Part shown: in pieces, positions 1 to 9,566 of the stretch
Position numbering within the stretch: position 1 is the first letter of the stretch
Layout of the letters: every line of letters starts with the position of its first letter
Assembly: GCA_903863195.1 (NCBI GenBank)
Contig: CAIPAY010000133.1
Location: forward strand, 45,215-109,214
Length of the DNA stretch: 64,000 nucleotides
Source of the DNA: an uncultured Holophagaceae bacterium
GTDB lineage: Bacteria > Acidobacteriota > Holophagae > Holophagales > Holophagaceae
Direction of reading: 5' to 3'
Program-made: the position numbers and the translations under genes
Notes under the pieces: model-generated
What the model saw: only the letters and a program-made list of their open reading frames with translations
Databases searched by the model: none
Told to the model about the DNA's origin: nothing

Positions 1-1270
1 AGCCGCTGTTCGTGTAGAGGCGCTGCCCGGGCTTGAGTCGGGCCGCCTGGAACGTGGCGACGCAGGCCGTGCCGTCCCCGGTCACCACCGTCATGTCCTC
101 GGGCAGGTGCCGGAAGAGAGCCTCCGTGAAGACGTAGGGATTCACGGGCTGGGCCTTGGCCCGGTGCCGTTCCAGAACCACGGGGTAGCGCTCTCGCCGG
201 GCCCGGCACCAGGCCAGGTAGTCGGCATGGTCCGGTTGGGGGGCCGGCAGACCGTGGGCGTGCAGTGCCTCGAAGAAAATCCCAAGGTCCGCCTCGATGG
301 GGAGATCGATGGCGAGGGTCGGCTTCGCTAGCTCCAGCGGATCCACGTCCACCATGACTTTCTTCGCGGCAGGAGCCCAGGCGTCCCAGTTGTAGCCGAT
401 CTGCCGGATGTTCAATCGGCAGCCCAGGACGACGACCAGATCCGCATTCTGGACCGCGAAATTCCCCGAGCGGTCGCCCACGGTCCCCGGCCGTCCCACC
501 AGGCAGGGGTGGTCATCCTCCAGGAGGTCGTGGGCATTGAAGGCCGTGGCCACGGGGAGTTGCAGCGCCTCGGCCAGATGGCGGAAGGGTTCCACCACGC
601 CGGCGATGCGGATGCCGCTGCCGGGCAGCAGGACCGGACGCTTCGCCTGACGCAGCAGACTGAACAACCGGTCGATCTGGGAAGTGATGTCAGTCGCTGC
701 GGCCAGATCCGGCTGGAAGCCCGTGAGGGCGGCAGGATCCACCAGCGCCCCCTGGATGTCCGAAGGGACATCGATCCAGACGGGGCCGGGCCGCCCAGCC
801 AGGGCGAGGTAAAGGGCCTTCTCCAGGTGGAAGCGGATGTCCTCCGGCCGCTCCACCAGGGCGGCGTATTTGGTGATGGGGCGCACCACCGATACAATGT
901 CGACCTCCTGGTCCCCCAGCTGGCGCAGCCCGCTGGGGCCTGCGGAAGCCACGAGGGTCTCGCGCTTCACCTGGCCGCTGATGACAATCAGGCCCAGGCT
1001 GTCTGTCCAGGCCCCGTGGATCCCCGTCAGCGTGTTCAGGCCACCCGGTCCCGTGGTCACATTCACCGCTGCGAGGCGCCCGCTGTGGCGGAAATAGCTC
1101 TCGGCAGCAATGGTGCAGGCCTGCTCATGGTGGAAGCAGGTGACCGTCAGGTGGGGGTTGCGACCGAACGCATCGTTGAGATGCATGGCCCCGCCACCCG
1201 TGACCAGGAAGACGTCCTGCAGTCCATGTTCAGCCAGGGTCTGGGCGATGTAGTCAGCGACACGGATCAT
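1..1270 (-). CDS. ThDP-dependent acetolactate-synthase-like enzyme (3' end outside window)
   Basis: Reading on the minus strand from ATG at 1270 gives about 423 codons without a stop before the window edge. The protein begins MIRVADYIAQTLAEHGLQDV, typical of the N-terminal pyrimidine-binding domain of ThDP enzymes of the acetolactate synthase group. It carries the conserved Glu in FHHEQACTIAAE (about residue 50) and the TTGPGGLN stretch. A middle domain follows, then the beginning of the pyrophosphate-binding domain (VVTGDGTACV), where it is cut off. Family members decarboxylate 2-oxoacids. Many solitary copies lie in surface-polysaccharide or amino-sugar clusters rather than in ilv operons, and no small subunit is seen here. 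The substrate cannot be assigned. Identification as a ThDP enzyme is firm; the biosynthetic role is open. Confidence 0.85.
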   Translation of the reverse strand, partial: MIRVADYIAQTLAEHGLQDVFLVTGGGAMHLNDAFGRNPHLTVTCFHHEQACTIAAESYFRHSGRLAAVNVTTGPGGLNTLTGIHGAWTDSLGLIVISGQVKRETLVASAGPSGLRQLGDQEVDIVSVVRPITKYAALVERPEDIRFHLEKALYLALAGRPGPVWIDVPSDIQGALVDPAALTGFQPDLAAATDITSQIDRLFSLLRQAKRPVLLPGSGIRIAGVVEPFRHLAEALQLPVATAFNAHDLLEDDHPCLVGRPGTVGDRSGNFAVQNADLVVVLGCRLNIRQIGYNWDAWAPAAKKVMVDVDPLELAKPTLAIDLPIEADLGIFFEALHAHGLPAPQPDHADYLAWCRARRERYPVVLERHRAKAQPVNPYVFTEALFRHLPEDMTVVTGDGTACVATFQAARLKPGQRLYTNSG

Positions 1271-1412
1271 GGGGCCTCGGAGGAACAGCGACTGGAGGTT
1301 GCAGAGTTGGCCAACCGCGATGGAGATCAGACACGAACGGAGAGGAAGGGTGACAAGTCAAAGCTGAACGTGAACGGGAAAGCGTTAGCAGCAGCGAGGT
1401 CACTCCCCCGCC

Positions 1413-3794
1413 TCACCGGGACTTGGAGGGGGGTTCCTGCTGTTCCGTGGGACTCAGGGAGACCAGCCTCTTGGGAGCATCCCGGTAGGGCCTCCCCTGC
1501 ACGAACAGGGCAAGACGGAACTCCAGCGGAGCCAGCCAGGGTTCCTTCCGGTCTTTGGACTTAGATAGCGCCTCGGAGAGCACAGCGCTGGCCTCGGGGT
1601 AGCGGCCCAGCTCTGCGAGGGACACGGCCCTGAGATCCAGCAGCTCCGGTGTGCGCACCTTCTGAGTGGACAGCAACTGTTCGGAGATCCGGAGCGCCTC
1701 CGCCCCGTTTCGCTGGGCAGCATCCCGGCTGGTAGCCAGGATCCAGGCGAGCCGCATCTGGCTCAGCACATCGCCGGGACGGAGCTGCAGAGCCCGCCTA
1801 AGACTGGAGACAGCCTCCTCATCCAGAGCATAGTCATGGAGGGCCGCACCGATATCCGCCAGCCTTTTCGCGGGGTTCTCATCGAGGAGCACCGCAGCCT
1901 GGAAGGCCTTGCGGGCTGCCGGGGCATCCTCGAGCATCAGGGCAATCACGCCGAGCTTGAAGGGGAATTCCGGATTATCCGGGTCTCGAGCGATGGCCTG
2001 CTTGATGTTATCCATCGCGCTGGCAGGCTTGTTCTGCAGCAGCAGCACCGAAGCGAGCCCGGAGTAGGAAATGGCCGCACCGGGGTTGATCTTGATCGCC
2101 TCTTGGTAGCAGATGAGCGAGCTGTCGAGAGACCCCTTGGCCAGAAGGATGCCACCCAGATTGACATAGTGGCTATGGTTCTCGGGTTCCATCTGAACCG
2201 CCAAGCGCAAGTGTTCAAGCGACTCAGGGTAGCGCCCGAGCCTCCCAAGCAGAATGCCGTAGTTGCTCTGAAAGGTTGGCATGCCTGGCGCTTGCTTGAG
2301 GGCTGCTTCGTACTCGCCGAGCGCCATGTCGGTATAGCCAGCCTTCGCGAGATAAAACGCGTAGTTGTGATGGGCTCTAGGGTTGTTCGGAGCCTTGGCG
2401 ACGGCGTCGCGCCAGAGATCCATAGTGTCCTGGTAGTCTTCATTACGGAGATAGGTAAGGGCTCCAAGTGTTGAAATTATGATTGATATTAAAATAAGCA
2501 AGATCATTTTACCTGATGATGATGCCAGCTTTTCAAGCAAATGGAGTCGGTTGAGCCCGTAACAAATACTGACCACTAGGGCCACGATGACCAGGGCTGA
2601 GGGCAGGTACATGCGGTGCTCGACAGCTAGGTCCAGGATGGGCATCACGCTGGAGGTGGGTGCGAGGATGCAGAAGAACGAGACCCCCAGGAACGCCAGG
2701 GCTTTCCTCCTGGCGAGTGCCCAGCAGGTCAGCCCGAGCAGGGCTCCTACGATCAGCAACCCGGGCACCAACTCCCCCCAGTGCTTGGCCACCGGCCAGA
2801 AATAATCAAAATTGAGCGGGTGGGGCCAGATCACTAAACGGAGGTAGTGAAGGATGACCGAAGGCTGGTTGAGGGCGTACTTCCACCAGGGTATGGTCAG
2901 CCCGAACCCGGCAAAACCGCGTTTGACGGGGTGGAGTTGGATGTAGACGAAGGCAATCCACGCGACCCCCAGCCCAAGATAAAAGAATCGCCTTTTCCGC
3001 CAGGCCTCTCTGAAGGATGGGGCCAGGAAAAGACGATCGAACAGTACCAGAAGCACCGGAAGCGATACGGCCACTTCCTTGCTGCCAAGGGCCAGGGCCG
3101 TGGACAAGGACCCGAGTGCTACCCACCTAACACCCCCGCCAGATTCGGCATGGCGCAGCAGGGCATAGAGGGCCAGGAACATGAAGAGCGCCGCCAGCGA
3201 CTCGTAGCGCTGGGTGATGTAGGCCACCGACTCTGTCAGCAGTGGGTGCAGGGCCCACAGAGAGGCCATGACCAAAGCGAGAGACGACCCCTGTTCCCGG
3301 AAGGATCGATCCATGGCGGTGAGGGCAAGGGTCCGCCGGAGTACACCAAGGAACGCAAGAGAGGCGCAGGCATGGATGAGGAGGTTGGTGATGTGATAGT
3401 GGTAGGGCTTCAGGCCGCCGGTAGCATAATTGATGGCAAAGGAGAGGTTGCCAACAGGGCGCGTGGCGAAACCCCGGCCCTGGAGGAAGAAGACATCCCG
3501 CAGAGGCCAAAGGTGCCGGATTGACTGGTTTTCCAGAATGTCGCTCTGGTCATCGTACTGCCAGGGCCCATGAAGCGTGTTGGAGTAGACCAGCGCGACC
3601 GCCAGAACCAGCAGCAGGGCATGCACCCAGACCGGCCAGGCACCATCCTGGGTCTTCCAGAGGAACCGGCAGGAAGCCAGGCAGCGCAAGTACCACGTAT
3701 CCGGGGCCCCCTGCCCCGGGAGCCCCGGCGATGACTCAGGCATCAACAGGTGGCCTTCGCGGGCAGCTCGGACGTCGGGATCAGGCTTCTGCAT
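1413..3794 (-). CDS. Multi-spanning GT-C-like membrane protein with C-terminal TPR repeats
   Basis: The 793-residue product has a hydrophobic N-terminal half with about ten membrane segments. The first lies near residue 60, followed by an acidic loop containing YDDQSDILEN. This layout resembles GT-C glycosyltransferases of the O-mannosyltransferase/TMTC type that use lipid-linked sugars. From about residue 480 the protein is soluble, with around eight tetratricopeptide repeats (for example NPRAHHNYAFYLAKAGYTDM). It lies downstream of pilA on the same strand but behind that gene's terminator. A role in glycosylating pilin or another surface protein is inference. The start is uncertain: ATG 3794 is used, but ATG 3743 is possible and neither has a clear ribosome site. 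Confidence 0.7.
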   Translation of the reverse strand: MQKPDPDVRAAREGHLLMPESSPGLPGQGAPDTWYLRCLASCRFLWKTQDGAWPVWVHALLLVLAVALVYSNTLHGPWQYDDQSDILENQSIRHLWPLRDVFFLQGRGFATRPVGNLSFAINYATGGLKPYHYHITNLLIHACASLAFLGVLRRTLALTAMDRSFREQGSSLALVMASLWALHPLLTESVAYITQRYESLAALFMFLALYALLRHAESGGGVRWVALGSLSTALALGSKEVAVSLPVLLVLFDRLFLAPSFREAWRKRRFFYLGLGVAWIAFVYIQLHPVKRGFAGFGLTIPWWKYALNQPSVILHYLRLVIWPHPLNFDYFWPVAKHWGELVPGLLIVGALLGLTCWALARRKALAFLGVSFFCILAPTSSVMPILDLAVEHRMYLPSALVIVALVVSICYGLNRLHLLEKLASSSGKMILLILISIIISTLGALTYLRNEDYQDTMDLWRDAVAKAPNNPRAHHNYAFYLAKAGYTDMALGEYEAALKQAPGMPTFQSNYGILLGRLGRYPESLEHLRLAVQMEPENHSHYVNLGGILLAKGSLDSSLICYQEAIKINPGAAISYSGLASVLLLQNKPASAMDNIKQAIARDPDNPEFPFKLGVIALMLEDAPAARKAFQAAVLLDENPAKRLADIGAALHDYALDEEAVSSLRRALQLRPGDVLSQMRLAWILATSRDAAQRNGAEALRISEQLLSTQKVRTPELLDLRAVSLAELGRYPEASAVLSEALSKSKDRKEPWLAPLEFRLALFVQGRPYRDAPKRLVSLSPTEQQEPPSKSR

Positions 3795-3880
3795 GGGCAA
3801 TCAACCGAAGGAGGCAGGACAGCTGAGGGGAGAGGCTAAAGGATAACGCCGGACCCTGTAAAACCCGGGGGCTAAACAAT

Positions 3881-3909
3881 AAAACACCCCGAGAAGCCCG
3901 GGGTGTTTT
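3881..3909 (-). terminator. Rho-independent terminator of pilA
   Basis: A perfect 11-bp stem (AAAACACCCCG with CGGGGTGTTTT) closes a 7-base loop just downstream of the pilA stop. Read on the minus strand it ends in a T-rich tail. The stem is symmetrical enough to work in both directions, but only the minus-strand pilin needs it. Confidence 0.85.
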
Positions 3910-3930
3910 ATCAAACGAGTGCAGCCGCTG

Positions 3931-4377
3931 CTAGTCGAGCGCGACCACTTTCTGCAGCGATGCAGCGGTGCCACCAACCGTGTAGTAACCGGTGACGGTC
4001 ACGGACTGGTAGGACAGACCGCCTACATCAACCGTGGTCCCGCCCGACACGACAACCTGGCCCGTGACGGTGCCGCTGGTGGCGTAAGCCACCTGGCCGC
4101 CATTGTAGGGGTTCTTGGCATTCGGCAGGGTGTAGTTGGAGAGGGCCAGGACGCTGGTGACGATGGTCGCGGCAGACAAGACCGAGCCCCCTTCCTTCAA
4201 GGTGTCGCTCACGCGCTGGCACTCCCCGGCGATCGCATCCACATTGGCCTGGGTGGACTTGGCCTTGGCGCGCTCGCGCTGGCCGAGCAGGGCGGGGATG
4301 GCAATGGCAGAGATGATGCCGATGATGGCAAGCACCAGCAGCAGTTCGATGAGGGTAAAGCCGGATTCCTTTTTCAT
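3931..4377 (-). CDS. pilA: Type IVa major pilin (copy 1, in the pil cluster)
   Basis: This 148-residue prepilin has the short leader MKKESG, cleaved by prepilin peptidase before FTLIELLLVLAIIGIISAIA, with Glu5 of the mature protein present. The hydrophobic alpha-1 helix is followed by charged GQRERAKAKSTQ, then a globular beta-rich domain that ends VVALD. Start ATG 4377 has AGGAG seven bases upstream; longer in-frame starts would add residues before the leader and are unlikely. It follows pilB-pilT-pilC and a pseudopilin-like gene on the same strand. A second copy lies at 29344-29790 with about 128 of 148 residues identical; the differences cluster in residues 46-75. It is a full-length pilin, unlike the truncated Geobacter conductive pilin. 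Confidence 0.95.
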   Translation of the reverse strand: MKKESGFTLIELLLVLAIIGIISAIAIPALLGQRERAKAKSTQANVDAIAGECQRVSDTLKEGGSVLSAATIVTSVLALSNYTLPNAKNPYNGGQVAYATSGTVTGQVVVSGGTTVDVGGLSYQSVTVTGYYTVGGTAASLQKVVALD

Positions 4378-4707
4378 GTGATTCTCCTGGGGGGACATCG
4401 ATCCCGTGGATTGAAGTGAAGCAGGAAGCGAGCCATTGTCGGCCGGCAGTGAGAATTGGTCTCTTTTTTCGGAAACCCACCCAGATACTCGCTTGGATTC
4501 TGGGCATTCACGGTGGCCTATTGATAGCCTCTCCAGTGACCCTGTTGCCCAATCGCCACCCAAGCCCCCGCAGAGGTGCCCCACTGCGTCACTCTGAGGT
4601 CTGAGTCCGTCACCCAGCCACCAGCCCGGAAGATGTCACCCCGAAGCGCGGTGAGGGCAGGCCGATGGCACCTCATCAAGGGCACCCCCCAAACCATGGC
4701 TGGCAGG
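4378..4707. other. Intergenic region upstream of pilA
   Basis: This 330-bp gap separates the pseudopilin-like gene from pilA, both on the minus strand. It holds the pilA ribosome site (AGGAG) and probably its promoter. No convincing -24/-12 or -35/-10 pair could be chosen by eye, and no credible open frame or stable terminator was seen. Confidence 0.5.
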
Positions 4708-5136
4708 TCACTTCAGGCGGGCCAACTCAGCTCCCAGTTGGTTCGTCTGGTAGGCCACGGTCGTAGAACTGATGCTGGGGTCGATGACGGTCAGGGTGTA
4801 AGCGATACCGGTGGCATCCACAGCCACAGAATAGTTCATCTTGCTGCTGCCACTAGGGTTGAAGGTTGGGATCAACGTCGACAATGTGATCACCGTGCCA
4901 TCGGCCTTCCAGTCATAAGTGGTGCTGACCGCGCCATAGACCCCATTCTCGGCCTTGCGGCTCTCGAGCGCCATCTGGAGCACCTTGGCATTGGAGATGG
5001 CGTCCCCGATGACCCGGGCTCGGCGCCGCTGACCGAGGTAGTTCGGGATGGCGATGCCGCTGATAATGCCGATGATAGCAACCACCAGCATGACCTCAAC
5101 CAGCGAGAAACCCTTGGTGCGGTTGGGATGACACAT
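4708..5136 (-). CDS. Type IV pilin-like / pseudopilin protein
   Basis: The 142-residue product begins MCHPNRTKG followed by FSLVEVMLVVAIIGIISGIA, a class III signal with the cleavage-site Gly, the mature-position Glu and a hydrophobic helix. The globular part (about 100 residues) is unrelated in sequence to the two PilA copies and contains a Tyr/Trp-bearing loop (GAVSTTYDWKADG). Start ATG 5136 has GGAGG five bases upstream. It sits between pilC (38 bp away) and pilA. It could be a minor pilin or a second fibre subunit. The family is clear; the role is inferred from position. Confidence 0.85.
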   Translation of the reverse strand: MCHPNRTKGFSLVEVMLVVAIIGIISGIAIPNYLGQRRRARVIGDAISNAKVLQMALESRKAENGVYGAVSTTYDWKADGTVITLSTLIPTFNPSGSSKMNYSVAVDATGIAYTLTVIDPSISSTTVAYQTNQLGAELARLK

Positions 5137-5174
5137 GGCTACCTCCGGAAGTTTCAATTGCAATAATCGTGCGG

Positions 5175-6377
5175 CTAGTCCTTGCCGAAGACATTGGCCA
5201 GATTGAAGATCGGCATATACATGGCGACGACGATGAAGCCGATGATGCCGCCCAGCATGGCGATCATGACGGGTTCCATGAGGCTCGTGAGGTTGGCCAC
5301 GGCGTTGTCCACCTCGTCCTCGTAGAAGTCCGCGACCTTGGCCAGCATGGCGTCCAGGGCGCCCGTGGCCTCGCCGACGCCCACCATCTGCACAACCATG
5401 GGCGGGAAGACCTTGGTCTCCGCCAGGGGGCCGCTGATGTTGCGACCCTGCTCCACGGCGTCCTTGGACTTGAGGATGGCGTTCTGGACTACCATGTTGC
5501 CCGCCGTGCGGGCGGTGATGTCCATGCCCTCGAGGATGGGCACGCCGGAGCTGATCAAGGTGCCCAGGGTGCGGCAGAAGCGGGCCACGGCCACCTTGCG
5601 GAGCACGTCGCCGAGGATGGGCAGCTTCAGGAAGACCGCGTCGATCTGCAGGTGGCCTTGCGGCGTCCGGTAGTATTGGCGCAACCCCACCACGACCAGC
5701 ACGATGGAGATGATGATCAGCCAGCTGTAGTTGATGAGCCCGTTCGAGAGGGCCATGCAGACCAGGGTGGGGAAGGGCAGCTTGGCGCCCATGCCGTCAT
5801 ACATGGCCGAGAACACCGGGATCACCTTGACCATGATGACCACCACCACGGTGATGGCGATGGTGATGACCGCCACAGGGTAGGTCATGGCCCCCTTCAC
5901 CTTGGCCGTGAGCTTCACCGCCTTCTCGATGTAGGTGGACAGCCGCTGGAGGATGATGTCCAGGATGCCGCCGCTCTCGCCGGCGCCCACCATGTTCACG
6001 TAGAGGTCGTTGAAGGCCTTGGGGTGCTTGGCCAGGGCCGCCTGGAGGGTAGAGCCCTTCTCGACATCGTCCCGCACGGCCTCGATGATCCGCTGGAAGC
6101 CCTTGTGGTCCTGCTGGGCGCCCAGGATCTCCAGGCACTGGACCAGGGGCAAACCGGCGTCGATCATGACGCTGAACTGCCGGGTGAAGATGGCCAGGGC
6201 CTTGGCAGGCACCTTGCCGAAGGACTTCTTCGCGTCCGAGGCCATGACCCGGATGGTGTTGACTTCAATGCCGTTGCGCTTGAGGGTGATGGCGGCGGCA
6301 TCCCGGGAGTCCGAGACCAGGACGCCTTCCTGGACCTCCCCCATCCGGTTCTTGCCTTTCCATGCATAAGCGGGCAT
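5175..6377 (-). CDS. pilC: Type IV pilus inner-membrane platform protein PilC
   Basis: The 400-residue protein belongs to the GspF/PilC family, the inner-membrane platform on which PilB and PilT act. It shows the duplicated GspF domain: one repeat begins near FTRQFSVMIDAGLPLVQCLE and the second near FCRTLGTLISSGVPILEGMD. Three long hydrophobic segments are visible (about residues 170-195, 215-235 and 370-395). Length is normal for the family. ATG 6377 has GAGG upstream. It lies in the order pilB-pilT-pilC, a common arrangement for type IVa pili. Confidence 0.95.
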   Translation of the reverse strand: MPAYAWKGKNRMGEVQEGVLVSDSRDAAAITLKRNGIEVNTIRVMASDAKKSFGKVPAKALAIFTRQFSVMIDAGLPLVQCLEILGAQQDHKGFQRIIEAVRDDVEKGSTLQAALAKHPKAFNDLYVNMVGAGESGGILDIILQRLSTYIEKAVKLTAKVKGAMTYPVAVITIAITVVVVIMVKVIPVFSAMYDGMGAKLPFPTLVCMALSNGLINYSWLIIISIVLVVVGLRQYYRTPQGHLQIDAVFLKLPILGDVLRKVAVARFCRTLGTLISSGVPILEGMDITARTAGNMVVQNAILKSKDAVEQGRNISGPLAETKVFPPMVVQMVGVGEATGALDAMLAKVADFYEDEVDNAVANLTSLMEPVMIAMLGGIIGFIVVAMYMPIFNLANVFGKD

Positions 6378-6459
6378 GAGGACCTCGGCAGACGTCTAAG
6401 TGCGGTGCTGGCTTCAGGGTAGGGAAAAAAGCGGCTAGAGGAAAGTGCTTAGATCTGGA

Positions 6460-7641
6460 CTAGGTGTATTTGATGTTGGGGTTCCGCCCCCCCAGAGAGG
6501 GGCTGGTGGTCTGGGCCGAGGAGGCGGTGCGGCCTCCGGCAGAACCAACCCCGACCCCGCGGTTGATGAGCTCTCGCAGCTCGTCAGGGTTCGAGGAGTA
6601 TTCAAAGGCCTGCTCCTGGCTGATCTCCCGCCGCATGATGAGGTCCGAGAGGCTCTGGTTGAAGGTCTGCATGCCGTACTTCGTCTGGCCGGCCTGCATC
6701 ACTCCGTAGATCTGGTGGATCTTGTCCTCGCGGATGAGGTTCCGGATGGCCGGGTTGGGCAGCATGATCTCCAGCGCCAGGGCTCGGCCCTTGCCGCTGG
6801 CCTTGGGGATGAGGCTCTGGCAGATGATGCCCTCCAGCACCAAGGAGAGCTGGGCGCGGATCTGGGGCTGCTGGTGGCTGGGGAACACGTCGATGATGCG
6901 GTTGATGGTCTGAACCGTGCTGCTTGTGTGCAGGGTGCCGAAGGTGAGGTGGCCGGTCTCGGCGATGGTCAGCGCGGACTCGATGGTCTCCAGGTCGCGC
7001 ATCTCACCCACCAGCACCACATCCGGATCCTGGCGCAGGGCTGAGCGCAGCGCCTTCTTGAAGCTGTGGGTGTCGGCGTGGATCTCGCGCTGGTTGACGA
7101 GGGCCCGCTTGTGGTGATGCACGTATTCGACCGGGTCCTCGATGGTGAGGATGTGCACGGGCTCGTCGGTGTTGATCTTGTCGACCATGGCGGCCAGGGT
7201 AGTGGACTTGCCGGAACCGGTGACGCCCGTCACCAGCACCAGGCCTCGGGGCTTGTCGCAGAGTGCCTGCACCGAGGGAGGGAGGCCCAGCTGGTCGAAG
7301 GTGCGGATCTGCTCGGGAATCGTGCGGAAGGCGCCCGCGGTGGCGCCGCGCTGGTTGTAGACATTGGCGCGGAAGCGGGCGACGCCCTGGAGACCGAAGG
7401 AGAAGTCCACCTCGAGGTCCTCCTCCAGGCGGTGCTTCTGCTGGTCCGTCATGACGCCATAGCAGAGCCAGCGGGTCTGGGCCGCATCCAGGGGCGGCAG
7501 CTTGAGCGGCACCATCCGGCCGTCGATGCGGATCTGCGGCGCGGAGTCTGTGGTGATGTGCAGGTCCGTCCCGCCGTATTCCACCATGGTCTTGAGCAGC
7601 TGCTGAAGGGAAGCAACGTAGTTGGCGCCGATTTCACTCAT
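6460..7641 (-). CDS. pilT: Twitching motility / pilus retraction ATPase PilT
   Basis: The 393-residue hexameric ATPase powers pilus retraction. Walker A is GVTGSGKS (residues 139-146), the Walker B region contains LVGEMRD, and the PilT-specific AIRNLIRE motif that separates PilT from PilB is present. The C-terminal tail is Gly/Ser rich. ATG 7641 has GAGG six bases upstream, and the gene begins 12 bp after pilB ends, so the two are probably cotranscribed. Confidence 0.96.
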   Translation of the reverse strand: MSEIGANYVASLQQLLKTMVEYGGTDLHITTDSAPQIRIDGRMVPLKLPPLDAAQTRWLCYGVMTDQQKHRLEEDLEVDFSFGLQGVARFRANVYNQRGATAGAFRTIPEQIRTFDQLGLPPSVQALCDKPRGLVLVTGVTGSGKSTTLAAMVDKINTDEPVHILTIEDPVEYVHHHKRALVNQREIHADTHSFKKALRSALRQDPDVVLVGEMRDLETIESALTIAETGHLTFGTLHTSSTVQTINRIIDVFPSHQQPQIRAQLSLVLEGIICQSLIPKASGKGRALALEIMLPNPAIRNLIREDKIHQIYGVMQAGQTKYGMQTFNQSLSDLIMRREISQEQAFEYSSNPDELRELINRGVGVGSAGGRTASSAQTTSPSLGGRNPNIKYT

Positions 7642-7653
7642 GGAGCACCTCGC

Positions 7654-9486
7654 CTAGAGAACGGTCTCACGGATGATTTCCTCGATGGTCGTGACGCCGT
7701 CGAGGACCTTGCGGCAGCCAGAGCGGCGGAGGGTGATCATGCCCTCCTTCTGGCCCTGCTCTCGCAGCTCGATGGCCGAGGCGCCGGTGAGGATCATGTC
7801 CTTGAGGGTCTCGGACATCTCCAGCACTTCGTAGAGGCCGACCCGCCCCTTGTAGCCCCGCTTGTTGCAGATCTCGCAGCCCACGGGCTTGTAGAAGGTG
7901 ATGCCGCGCTGCACCTCCTCGGGCGTGAAGCCCACCTTGTAGAGGGCCTCCTCCGGATGGACGTGGGTGTCCACCGTCTTGCACTGGGCACAGAGCCGCC
8001 GTACCAGGCGCTGGGCGCAGATGATGTTCACGGAAGTGGCCACCAGGAAGGGCTCCACCCCCATGTTCATCAGGCGGTTGATGGTGCTGGGGGCGTCGTT
8101 GGTGTGCAGCGTCGACAGCACCAAGTGGCCCGTGAGGGAAGCCTTGATGGCGATCTCAGCCGTCTCGAAGTCGCGGATCTCGCCCACCAGGATGATGTTG
8201 GGATCCTGCCGCAGGAAGGAGCGCAGCGCCGCAGCGAAGTTCAGGCCGATCTGCTCCTTCATCTGCACCTGGTTGATGCCCGGGAAGTTGAACTCCACAG
8301 GGTCCTCGGCGGTCATGATGTTGGTGTCCGAGGTGTTGAGCTTCGCGACCGAGGAATAGAGGGTGTTGGTCTTGCCGGAACCCGTGGGCCCGGTCACCAG
8401 CACCATGCCGTAGGGCTTGGAGATCTGGCGGTCCCAGCGCACGAGGCTCTCTGGCTCGAAGCCCAGCTTGGTCAGGTCCAGCATGAGCTTGTCGCTGTCC
8501 AGCAGCCGCAGCACGATCTTCTCGCCGAAGAGGGTCGGCAGGATGCTCACGCGGTAGTCGATGACCTTCTGCTTGCCGCCCATGTTCACGCGCAGCTTGA
8601 TGCGCCCGTCCTGCGGCAGCCGCCGCTCGGCGATGTTGAGCTTGGCCAGGATCTTCACGCGGGAGGTGAGGGGATCCTTCAGCTTCAGGTTGGGCCGCAT
8701 GACCTCCTGGAGGATGCCGTCGATGCGGAACCGGATGCGGTAGGTCTTCTCGTAGGGCTCGATGTGGATGTCGGAGGCGCCGCGCTTGATGGCGTCGATG
8801 AGCACCATGTTCACGAGCTTCACGACGGGCGCGTCCTCGCTGCCCCGCTTCAGGCTGCCGACGTTGACGCTGTCTTCCTCCTCCTCCATGGCGTCGTATT
8901 CAGCATCGGCGTCGAGTTCCTGCTCGAGCTCCGAGAGGTCGAAGTGTTCCTCCTCTTCGTTGAAGGGCTCGGCCGGGATGGCACCCGCAGGACCGACGCC
9001 GGCGCCGCCGCCCTGAGTGGAGCGGGCCGTGCTGCCGTCGGCAAGGCGGATGGCGCTGTTGCCTCCATAGTATTTCTCCACGGCCCGGGCCAGGCCCATC
9101 TCGCTCGACACGACAGGATCCACGTTGTAGCCCGTGTGGAAGCGCACATCGTCCATGGCGAAGATGTCCGTGGGATCCGACATGGCCAAGGTGAGCACGT
9201 TGCCCGTGCGCTGGAGCGGCAGCACCTTGTGCCGCTGCGCCAGATCCTTCGGAATCAGCGCGATGACGCTGGCGTCGATGGGCGGCCACTGCTCCAGATC
9301 GGCGGCCGGCACGCCATATTGCATCCCCAGGAAGCTGACAATGTCCTGATCGGAGCAGAACCCCGCACGGACCACGATGCTGCCGAGCTTGCCCCCCTCT
9401 CGTCGTTGTATTTTCATAACCTCGTCAAGCTGGCCATCAGTGATGAGCTGAGCCTTGACGAGCATTTCCCCGAGCTTGCTGACCAC
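7654..9486 (-). CDS. pilB: Type IV pilus assembly ATPase PilB
   Basis: The 610-residue extension ATPase has an N-terminal MshEN/GspE-type domain (residues 1-145) that in relatives can bind c-di-GMP. An acidic linker follows (about 175-207), then the T2SSE ATPase with Walker A GPTGSGKT (366-373). A tetracysteine zinc site is formed by CAQC and CEIC near the C terminus. The start is GTG 9486, supported by GGAGG six bases upstream. A diguanylate cyclase gene lies 2 kb away, consistent with c-di-GMP control but not proof of it. Confidence 0.96.
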   Translation of the reverse strand: MVSKLGEMLVKAQLITDGQLDEVMKIQRREGGKLGSIVVRAGFCSDQDIVSFLGMQYGVPAADLEQWPPIDASVIALIPKDLAQRHKVLPLQRTGNVLTLAMSDPTDIFAMDDVRFHTGYNVDPVVSSEMGLARAVEKYYGGNSAIRLADGSTARSTQGGGAGVGPAGAIPAEPFNEEEEHFDLSELEQELDADAEYDAMEEEEDSVNVGSLKRGSEDAPVVKLVNMVLIDAIKRGASDIHIEPYEKTYRIRFRIDGILQEVMRPNLKLKDPLTSRVKILAKLNIAERRLPQDGRIKLRVNMGGKQKVIDYRVSILPTLFGEKIVLRLLDSDKLMLDLTKLGFEPESLVRWDRQISKPYGMVLVTGPTGSGKTNTLYSSVAKLNTSDTNIMTAEDPVEFNFPGINQVQMKEQIGLNFAAALRSFLRQDPNIILVGEIRDFETAEIAIKASLTGHLVLSTLHTNDAPSTINRLMNMGVEPFLVATSVNIICAQRLVRRLCAQCKTVDTHVHPEEALYKVGFTPEEVQRGITFYKPVGCEICNKRGYKGRVGLYEVLEMSETLKDMILTGASAIELREQGQKEGMITLRRSGCRKVLDGVTTIEEIIRETVL

Positions 9487-9566
9487 CTGTTGCCTCCAAA
9501 TTGGGGTGAGGGGATGGTATCACCCTGCAAAGCCATTCAAAGTCTTAACCATTGTATGCTTTTGCC

